Shown here piece after piece: positions 1 to 5,074 of a DNA stretch of 5,074 bases. The stretch spans positions 1 through 5,074 of the forward strand of contig NZ_CAMPHH010000246.1 of NCBI RefSeq assembly GCF_946885855.1. The letters are read 5' to 3'. The first letter of the stretch is position 1, and each line of letters opens with the position of its first letter. Source of the DNA: an uncultured Actinotalea sp. (lineage in GTDB: Bacteria > Actinomycetota > Actinomycetes > Actinomycetales > Cellulomonadaceae). Below the pieces are notes generated by a model. That model had not been told where the DNA came from. It worked only from the letters and a program-made list of their open reading frames with translations, and did not search any database. The position numbers and the translations under genes are program-made.

Positions 1-2093
1 GCTCGGCCGTCGCCGTCGCCGCCCCCGCCACCCCCACCGCCGTTGTTCTCGGGCGGCGGCGGGCCGGACGAGACGACGAGGTTGACGGCCGTTCCCTCCG
101 GGACGAGCGAGCCGGCGGCGGGCTCGCTGCGGATGACGCGCCCGGCCTGCACCTCGGCCGAGGCCTCCTGCGTCTGGGTCCCGAGGTTGAGGTTCGACCC
201 GTTGAGCCGTTCCTCGGCGGTGTCGACGGTGAGGTTGAACAGCTCGGGGACGCTGACGTCCTCCGGCTGCTGCTCGATCGCGATGGCGAGCTCGACCTCG
301 CTGCCCTGGGGAACCGGGCCGGGTGTGCGGCTCTGGCGCACCACGGTGCCCGGCGCCGCGTCGCTCTCCTCCTGCGTGATGACCGGGGTGAGGCCGCGGT
401 CCACCAGCGCCTGCCGGGCCTCGGCCTCGGGCTGCCCGACGAGGTCCGGCAGCTCGACCTGGCCGGAGGAGAGCTGGAGCACGACCGGCGTGGCCGGGTC
501 GATGCTCTCCCCGGCCGGCGGGTTCGTCGCGACGACGCGCCCCTCGGCGATCCGGGGGTGGTCGACGTTCTCCGTCGTCACGTTCGTGATGCCCAGGTCG
601 GCCAGCTCCGCGCGGGCCTGCTCCTGGGTGAAGTTCTCGAGGTTGGGGATGGCGACGGCGTCGGGCCCGCTGGACACGGAGACCCGGACCGCCGAGCCGA
701 CGTCGACCATCTCGCCGGCGGGCGGGTCGGTCTCGACGACCAGGCCGTCGGCCACCTCCGCGCTCGCCACGTTCTGCGGCTCGTAGACCAGTCCGAGCTC
801 CTCCAGCTGGGCCTGGGCCTCGGCGGCCGAGGCGCCGGCGAGGGTCGGGACCTGGACCTGGTCGGTGCCCTCCTCGCCCCCGAGGGTCAGCACGAGGACG
901 ATGCCGAGGGCCGCGAGGACGGCGATCGCGATGAGCCCCCAGAGCAGGCCGCGACGCCTCGGCTCGTCCTCCTCCCCGGGCGGCACGACCGGCTGCTGGC
1001 CCGTCCGGACCTGGTCCCACGAGGACTGCGGCGGCAGGGCCGCCGGCGCGGCGCCCATGACCCGCGTCTGCGGGCCGGTCTGCCCCGGCGCGGCGCCCAT
1101 GACCTGGGTCCGGTCGCCGGCGCCCGGGCCCATGACCTGGGTCGCGCCGCCGTCGTACACCTGCGTGGCCGCGGCCCCGGCGGCGAGGCCCGCCGCGGCC
1201 CCCAGCGCACCGACGGCCGGGGCGTTCACGTGGCCGCCGCGCAGCGACGCCTCGAGGTCGGCACGGAAGTCGCCGGCGGACGCGTAGCGGTCCTCGCGGT
1301 CCTTGGCGAGCGCCTTGACGGTGATGCGGTCCAGCGGGTCGGGGACGTCCGAGGCGAAGGTGCTCGGCGCCGGCGCCTCCTCCCGCGCGTGCTGGTAGGC
1401 GACCGCCACGGGAGAGTCGCCGATGAACGGCGGCCGGCCGGTGAGCAGCTCGAACAGCAGGCAGCCGGTCGAGTACAGGTCCGAGCGGGCGTCGACCGCC
1501 TCGCCGCGCGCCTGCTCCGGGGAGAGGTACTGCGCGGTGCCGATGACGGCCTGGGTCTGGGTCATCGTCCCGGCGGCGTCGGCCATCGCGCGGGCGATGC
1601 CGAAGTCCATGACCTTGACCGCGCCCGTCGGCGTCAGCATGACGTTCGCGGGCTTGATGTCGCGGTGCACGATGCCCGCGTGGTGGGAGTACTCCAGGGC
1701 CGAGAGGACGCCGACCGTGATCTCGACGGCCTCCTCGATCGGCACCGCGGAGCCGTCGCGGAGGATGTCGCGCACCGTGTGGCCCTCGACGTACTCCATG
1801 ACGATGAACGGGACGTGGTGCACCGTGCCGGCGTGGTCGGTGTGCACGTCCTCGCCCGTGTCGTACACGGCGACGATCGCGGGGTGGTTGAGGGCCGCGG
1901 CGGCCTGCGCCTCGCGACGGAACCGCGCCTGGAAGGACGGGTCGCGGGCCAGGTCGGAGCGCAGGATCTTGATCGCGACCGTGCGGCCGAGGCGCGTGTC
2001 GTGGCCGATGTGGACCTCGGCCATGCCGCCGCGCCCGATGAGCTCGCCGACCTCGTACCGGCCGCCCAGCATCCGGGGTGCGTCGTCCACCAC
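1..2093 (-). CDS. pknB: Transmembrane Ser/Thr protein kinase PknB with four PASTA domains (3' end beyond window)
   Basis: PknB phosphorylates Ser/Thr on cell-wall and division proteins and senses muropeptides or lipid II outside the cell. I translated 697 codons with no stop; the frame runs off the left edge. The kinase domain is residues 13-284: glycine loop GRGGMAEV (20-27), ATP-binding Lys42, helix-C Glu61, HRD 143-145 (catalytic Asp145), Asn150, DFG 163-165, and activation loop MTQTQAVIGTAQYLSPE with Thr178 and Thr180, matching the autophosphorylated Thr171/Thr173 of M. tuberculosis PknB. An Ala/Gly/Pro-rich linker (285-377) carries TQVMG repeats. One membrane helix (about 382-404) follows RRR, then PASTA units at about 412-477, 479-544, 546-606 and 612-677, then a Pro/Gly-rich tail. 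The start chosen is GTG at 2093, which shares its G with the pknA stop and has an SD 6 nt upstream; GTG 2090 and ATG 2072 are poorer. A His cluster (H84, H87, H92, H93) lies between strands beta4 and beta5. Identification is very secure. Confidence 0.97.
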   Translation of the reverse strand, partial: MVDDAPRMLGGRYEVGELIGRGGMAEVHIGHDTRLGRTVAIKILRSDLARDPSFQARFRREAQAAAALNHPAIVAVYDTGEDVHTDHAGTVHHVPFIVMEYVEGHTVRDILRDGSAVPIEEAVEITVGVLSALEYSHHAGIVHRDIKPANVMLTPTGAVKVMDFGIARAMADAAGTMTQTQAVIGTAQYLSPEQARGEAVDARSDLYSTGCLLFELLTGRPPFIGDSPVAVAYQHAREEAPAPSTFASDVPDPLDRITVKALAKDREDRYASAGDFRADLEASLRGGHVNAPAVGALGAAAGLAAGAAATQVYDGGATQVMGPGAGDRTQVMGAAPGQTGPQTRVMGAAPAALPPQSSWDQVRTGQQPVVPPGEEDEPRRRGLLWGLIAIAVLAALGIVLVLTLGGEEGTDQVQVPTLAGASAAEAQAQLEELGLVYEPQNVASAEVADGLVVETDPPAGEMVDVGSAVRVSVSSGPDAVAIPNLENFTQEQARAELADLGITNVTTENVDHPRIAEGRVVATNPPAGESIDPATPVVLQLSSGQVELPDLVGQPEAEARQALVDRGLTPVITQEESDAAPGTVVRQSRTPGPVPQGSEVELAIAIEQQPEDVSVPELFNLTVDTAEERLNGSNLNLGTQTQEASAEVQAGRVIRSEPAAGSLVPEGTAVNLVVSSGPPPPENNGGGGGGGGDGDGR
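63..860 (-). repeat. Four tandem PASTA domains of PknB (protein-level repeat)
   Basis: Four units of about 65 residues lie outside the membrane. Each opens with a V/I/L-P-x-L stretch (VPTL, IPNL, LPDL, VPEL). Units 1, 2 and 4 end with a P-x-A-G turn and a V-S-S-G or L-S-S-G strand. Approximate coordinates are unit 1 663-860, unit 2 462-659, unit 3 276-458 and unit 4 63-260. Known PASTA domains bind peptidoglycan fragments or lipid II, and M. tuberculosis PknB also has four. Unit 3 departs from the pattern, ending SRTPGPVPQG...AIAIEQQ with no S-S-G. Unit limits are set by eye. Confidence 0.9.
1053..1166 (-). repeat. T-(Q/R)-V-M-G repeats in the PknB juxtamembrane linker
   Basis: Within the cytoplasmic linker between kinase and membrane helix, residues 318-322 and 329-333 both read TQVMG, 343-347 read TRVMG, and a weaker copy TQVY sits at 310-313. 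The second and third full copies are each followed by AAP. At the DNA level a 20-bp block is identical at 1043-1062 and 1085-1104, exactly 42 bp (14 codons) apart, suggesting local duplication. Each Thr is a possible phosphorylation and FHA-docking site; that role is inferred. Confidence 0.8.
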
Positions 2094-3538
2094 TACAGGT
2101 CCCTCGCAGTCGTCGTCGGGCCTGGTGCTCCAGGTGCCCAGTGGATCATCCCATCCAGGTAGTCCGTGGACGGGGAGGCGCTCGCCGGTACCGGCGAGGA
2201 GGGTGCGGGACCGCTCGACCGGGCCGGGCCCCACAGGCTATCCGCCCAGGCCGCCCCGAGGAGTGCGGCGATCACCATGAGGACGAGGGCGACGAACGGG
2301 TGCGACACCGGACCCCAGCGGCGCCCGGTGCTCGTGGAGACCCGGCGGGCCGACGACGGCGCCGCGGAGGCCCCGGGGGCCGCGCTCGCGCCGGACGATC
2401 CCGACGTCCCGGACGCTGGCGCCGTGGCGTCGTCCGGGGCGGTCGGCGGCGCCTCCCGTCGCGCCGCGGTGCGCCGGCCCTCCTCCAGCGCCGCGGCGTA
2501 CACGGGCGTCGCCTCGAGGGGGACGGCCGACGCGTCGGCCGTGGGCGTCCCGGGGACGGGCGTGACCTGACCGGTCGTGACCGCGGACGCGGGTGGCGGC
2601 AGCGGGACCGCGGGGGGCACGACCGGTGGTGCTGCCGGTGTCCCGGCGCGCGCGTCGGCGTCGGCCACGTCCACGGGTCGCGCGTGCCGGCCCTGGGCGA
2701 GCGGCACGCCGTCGGACGGGGTCTTGTCGAGCAGGTCGTCCAGGTGTCGCGCCAGCGAGGCCGCCGAGCGCGGGCGCACCTGCGGGTCCTTCGCCAGCAT
2801 GCGCATGACGAGGTCGGCGAGGACGGGGTCGATCGAGGCGGGCAGGGGCGGCACCGCCGTGTTGACGTGCGCGATCGCGATGTCGACGGCGGTCGCACCG
2901 GTGAAGGGCCGGTGCCCGACGAGCGCCTCGTACGCCACGATCCCCAGGGAGTACATGTCCGACGCCGGGGTCGCGGCGCGGCCCATCGCCTGCTCCGGAG
3001 ACAGGTACTGCGCCGTGCCCATGACCATGCCGGACGCCGTCATCGGCACCTGGTTGATGGCCGTCGAGATGCCGAAGTCGGTGATCTTCACCTGCCCGGT
3101 GCGCGCGACGATGATGTTGCCCGGCTTGACGTCCCGGTGCACCACGCCGGCCACGTGCGCCGCGTGCAGCGCCCGCGCCGTCTGGGCGAGGATCGGCAGC
3201 AGGCGCCGCGTGGGCAGCACGGGCTGGCGGTCCAGGAGGTCGGACATGGGCTCGCCGAGGATGAGCTCCATGACGAGGAACGCCGAGCCCTCCTGCTCGC
3301 CGTAGTCGTACAGCGCGGCGATGTTCGGGTGCGACAGCTGCGCGCTGTTGCGGGCCTCGGTCCGGAAGCGCTCGAGGAAGCCCGTGTCGCCCGCGAACTC
3401 CTCGCGCAGGACCTTGACCGCGACGTCCCGGCCGAGCGCGGCGTCGTGCGCCGCCCACACCTCTCCCATGCCGCCGACGGCGATCCGGGTGCCCAGGCGG
3501 TACCGGTCGCCCAGGGCGATGCCCTCCGCCGGCTTCAC
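2093..3538 (-). CDS. pknA: Transmembrane Ser/Thr protein kinase PknA
   Basis: PknA is the essential partner kinase of PknB in Actinobacteria, controlling cell shape, division and wall synthesis. The product has 481 residues, somewhat longer than M. tuberculosis PknA (431). The kinase domain (about 13-270) has a glycine loop IAVGGMGEVW (19-28) in which the first Gly is Ala, as in M. tuberculosis PknA (IATGGMG), Lys42, helix-C Glu61, HRD 134-136 (catalytic Asp136), Asn141, DFG 154-156 and SPE 180-182. Activation-loop candidates are Thr167 and Ser169. A Pro/Ala/Thr-rich linker (about 272-410) leads to one membrane helix (about 414-432) and a 49-residue outer tail with no PASTA domain. The start is GTG at 3538, 43 bp after the pbpA stop with a good SD; the stop is TAG, sharing one base with the pknB start. 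The Ala glycine loop, lack of PASTA units and position before pknB separate it from PknB. Identification is very secure. Confidence 0.96.
   Translation of the reverse strand: MKPAEGIALGDRYRLGTRIAVGGMGEVWAAHDAALGRDVAVKVLREEFAGDTGFLERFRTEARNSAQLSHPNIAALYDYGEQEGSAFLVMELILGEPMSDLLDRQPVLPTRRLLPILAQTARALHAAHVAGVVHRDVKPGNIIVARTGQVKITDFGISTAINQVPMTASGMVMGTAQYLSPEQAMGRAATPASDMYSLGIVAYEALVGHRPFTGATAVDIAIAHVNTAVPPLPASIDPVLADLVMRMLAKDPQVRPRSAASLARHLDDLLDKTPSDGVPLAQGRHARPVDVADADARAGTPAAPPVVPPAVPLPPPASAVTTGQVTPVPGTPTADASAVPLEATPVYAAALEEGRRTAARREAPPTAPDDATAPASGTSGSSGASAAPGASAAPSSARRVSTSTGRRWGPVSHPFVALVLMVIAALLGAAWADSLWGPARSSGPAPSSPVPASASPSTDYLDGMIHWAPGAPGPTTTARDL
2100..2105 (-). promoter_or_regulatory. Ribosome binding site of pknB inside the end of pknA
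   Basis: On the minus strand GAGGGA lies 6 nt before GTG at 2093, within the last pknA codons. This spacing favours GTG 2093 over GTG 2090 (9 nt). ATG 2072 has no SD-like sequence just upstream. Confidence 0.65.
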
Positions 3539-3545
3539 CGGAGAA

Positions 3546-3555
3546 CCCCTCTCCC
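3546..3555 (-). promoter_or_regulatory. Ribosome binding site of pknA
   Basis: A strong purine stretch, GGGAGAGGGG on the minus strand, lies 7 nt before the GTG start at 3538 and supports that start. It occupies the only non-coding gap in the window (43 bp, 3539-3581). I see no convincing promoter or terminator in that gap. Confidence 0.75.
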
Positions 3556-3581
3556 GCCCGGCCCCGGCACGTCCGGCCCGG

Positions 3582-5030
3582 TCACTGCAGGGCCGCCTGG
3601 ATCACGGCGCGCGCGATCGGCGCAGCCACGGCGCCGCCGGTCGCCTCGCTGCCGAGGGACCCACCGTTCTCGACGACGACGGCGACCGCGATCCGCGGGT
3701 CGTCCGCCGGCGCGAACGCCGTGAACCAGGCATGCGCGTCCTGCTCGTTGCCGGTCTGCGCGGTGCCGGTCTTGCCAGCGACCCGGACGCCGGGGATCTG
3801 CGCGGCCCGCCCGCTGCCGGACTCCACGACCCCGACCATCATCTCCGTCAGCAGCTCGGCCGTGCGCGGGGACACGGCACGGCCGAGCTCCTCGGGCTCG
3901 GACTCGTCGACGATCTCGAGATCGGCGCTGCGGACGGCGGCGACGCTGTAGGGGCGCTGGAGCACGCCGTCGTTGGCGACGGCGGCGGACAGCATCGCCA
4001 CCTGGAGCGGGGTCACGCGCACCTCGTACTGCCCGATCGCAGAGAGAGCGGTCTGCGGGGCGTCAGGGTCGGCCGGGAAGGAGCTCTCCGTGACCCTCAT
4101 CGGCACGGACAGGGCCTGCGCGAAGCCGAACGCCTGGGCCTGCTCGCGCAGCGCCTCGGCTCCGAGGTCCAGCCCGAGCTGGCCGAAGGCCGTGTTGCAG
4201 GAGATCCGCAGCGCGTCCGCGAGCGTCTGCGTCCCGGTCGGCGAGCACGCCGCCCCGCCGAAGTTCGGCAGGGTCCTGTCCGTCAGGGGCAGGTCCAGCT
4301 CGACCGGCGCGGGGATCTCGGTCGCGGGGTCCAGGCCGTTCTCCAGCGCCGCGGCCGCGGTGACGATCTTGAAGACCGACCCGGGTGGGTACAGGTCGCC
4401 ACGCAGGGCACGGTTCATGAGGGGCTCGCCCTCGTCGGCGGTGAGCGCCTCCCACGCCGCCGTGACCTCGGCCTGCGTGTGGGACGCGAGGACCGATGGG
4501 TCGTAGCTGGGCTTGGACACGAGCGCCAGGATCGCCCCGGTCCGCGGGTCCAGCGCGACGACGGCGCCGCGCTGGTCACCGAGGGCGTCCCACGCGGCCT
4601 GCTGGATCGCCGGCACGACGGTCGTCTCCACGACCGCACCCTGCGGCTGGCGGCCGGTGACCAGGTCCTGCAGGCGCCGCAGGAACAGCGAGTCCGCCGA
4701 CCCGTTGAGCTCGGTGTTCATCGCCGACTCGAGCTCGGAGCGGCCGTACACCACGGAGTAGTAGCCGGTGAGGTGGGCGTAGAGCGGGCCCTGGGTGTAG
4801 ACGCGCTGGTAGCCGAAGACGTCGTCGACGGGCACCGACGACGCGACCGCCTCCCCGCCGATGACGATCGGCCCGCGCGGGGTGCCGAACTCCCGGTAGA
4901 GCGTGCGGACGTTGCGGTCGTCGGCGTTGAGGTCCGGCGCGGTGACGAACTGCACCCACGTGCTGCCCAGCATGAGGGCCAGGAACATGAGGATGACGAC
5001 CGACGTGAGCCGGCGCAGGGGCGTGTTCAC
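3582..5030 (-). CDS. pbpA: Class B penicillin-binding protein PbpA (peptidoglycan transpeptidase)
   Basis: PbpA cross-links peptidoglycan stem peptides at the outer face of the membrane and is expected to pair with the SEDS glycosyltransferase encoded just upstream. The product has 482 residues, close to the 491 of M. tuberculosis PbpA. It has a short basic N-terminus and one membrane anchor (about 9-28), a small N-terminal domain (to about 150), then the transpeptidase domain. The three active-site motifs are in order and well spaced: SVFK at 218-221 (nucleophile Ser218, Lys221, after YPPG), SCN at 277-279, and KTG at 420-422 (AGKTGTAQ). LALVSKPSYDPS (168-179) and IGQYEVRVTPLQVAML (332-347) are also typical of class B PBPs. 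The start is GTG at 5030, overlapping the upstream stop in a GTGA junction with an SD 5 nt upstream. M. tuberculosis PbpA is a reported PknB substrate, which fits its place beside the kinases. No defect is seen. Confidence 0.97.
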   Translation of the reverse strand: MNTPLRRLTSVVILMFLALMLGSTWVQFVTAPDLNADDRNVRTLYREFGTPRGPIVIGGEAVASSVPVDDVFGYQRVYTQGPLYAHLTGYYSVVYGRSELESAMNTELNGSADSLFLRRLQDLVTGRQPQGAVVETTVVPAIQQAAWDALGDQRGAVVALDPRTGAILALVSKPSYDPSVLASHTQAEVTAAWEALTADEGEPLMNRALRGDLYPPGSVFKIVTAAAALENGLDPATEIPAPVELDLPLTDRTLPNFGGAACSPTGTQTLADALRISCNTAFGQLGLDLGAEALREQAQAFGFAQALSVPMRVTESSFPADPDAPQTALSAIGQYEVRVTPLQVAMLSAAVANDGVLQRPYSVAAVRSADLEIVDESEPEELGRAVSPRTAELLTEMMVGVVESGSGRAAQIPGVRVAGKTGTAQTGNEQDAHAWFTAFAPADDPRIAVAVVVENGGSLGSEATGGAVAAPIARAVIQAALQ

Positions 5031-5074
5031 CGCAGCTCCCCCACGTCGATCCGCTCGGTCTCCTGGTCCGGGCC
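5027..5074 (-). CDS. rodA: 3' end of the upstream gene, probably rodA (SEDS peptidoglycan glycosyltransferase)
   Basis: Only the last 15 codons and a TGA stop are visible (GPDQETERIDVGELR). The frame is open to the window edge, and the TGA overlaps the pbpA GTG start by three bases (GTGA). The hydrophilic, acidic residues fit a cytoplasmic C-terminal tail after the last membrane helix of a FtsW/RodA/SpoVE protein, but they hold no diagnostic motif. The assignment to rodA rests on the conserved actinobacterial order rodA-pbpA-pknA-pknB. That a gene ends here is well supported; its identity is inferred. Confidence 0.7.
   Translation of the reverse strand, partial: GPDQETERIDVGELR
5036..5042 (-). 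promoter_or_regulatory. Ribosome binding site of pbpA inside the end of the upstream gene
   Basis: GGGGGAG on the minus strand lies 5 nt before GTG at 5030 and within the last codons of the upstream frame. It supports this GTG as the pbpA start and fits translation coupled to the upstream gene. Confidence 0.65.

Noticed and set aside
43..786. Plus-strand open frame (247 codons) opposite the PASTA region
   Set aside because: The Ser/Thr/Arg-rich product mirrors the repeated PASTA codons on the minus strand and has no independent support.
558..2162. Long plus-strand open frame (534 codons) opposite pknB
   Set aside because: It lies antisense to a fully supported PknB frame, and its product is Arg/Gly/Asp/Val-rich with no recognisable domain. 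High GC makes stop codons rare on the opposite strand.
2238..3458. Minus-strand open frame (406 codons) inside pknA in another frame
   Set aside because: It is out of frame with the kinase motifs and gives an Arg/Ala/Gly-rich sequence without domains; the PknA frame explains the region.
3539..3581. Possible hairpin or terminator between pbpA and pknA
   Set aside because: Only a 4-bp CCGG pairing around a short loop is found, as expected by chance in GC-rich DNA. There is no T-run, and a ribosome binding site fills the rest of the gap.
2078..3724. Long plus-strand open frame (548 codons) opposite pknA and the end of pbpA
   Set aside because: It crosses a gene boundary on the other strand, has low-complexity Arg/Gly-rich content, and reads as the shadow of the conserved kinase sequence.
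1..5074. CRISPR array, insertion sequence, tRNA, phage or other mobile or defence system
   Set aside because: Nearly every base is covered by four tightly packed core genes. I saw no direct-repeat array, no transposase frame, no inverted-repeat ends and no tRNA-like fold.

Overview
The window is a high-GC segment (strong G/C bias at third codon positions, GTG starts, SD-led genes) from an actinobacterium. The style of the proteins (PknB beginning around MLGGRYEV, PbpA beginning MNTPLRRLTS, a Gly/Asp tail after the last PASTA domain) suggests Micrococcales, perhaps a relative of Cellulomonas or Promicromonospora. That placement is an impression from sequence style, not a computed result.

All real genes lie on the minus strand and read from the right edge to the left. 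In transcription order they are: the last 15 codons of an upstream gene, inferred to be rodA (5074-5027); pbpA, a class B penicillin-binding protein (5030-3582); pknA, a transmembrane Ser/Thr kinase (3538-2093); and pknB, a transmembrane Ser/Thr kinase with four extracellular PASTA domains (2093 to beyond the left edge). This is the widely conserved actinobacterial growth and division cluster rodA-pbpA-pknA-pknB. The upstream FHA-protein and pstP phosphatase genes and the 3' end of pknB fall outside the window.

The genes are packed as one operon. The upstream stop and the pbpA start share a GTGA overlap, pbpA and pknA are 43 bp apart with a strong SD in the gap, and pknA stop and pknB start share one base (TAGTG). 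No promoter or terminator is visible. Functionally, RodA (SEDS glycosyltransferase) and PbpA (transpeptidase) make and cross-link peptidoglycan. PknB senses cell-wall fragments or lipid II through its PASTA domains and, with PknA, phosphorylates wall-synthesis and division proteins.

No previously undescribed system is evident. The most interesting details are a repeated T-(Q/R)-V-M-G motif in the PknB juxtamembrane linker, a divergent third PASTA unit, a Gly-rich extracellular tail on PknB, and a Ser in place of one activation-loop Thr of PknA. Long open frames on the plus strand across pknB and pknA are shadows caused by high GC content.
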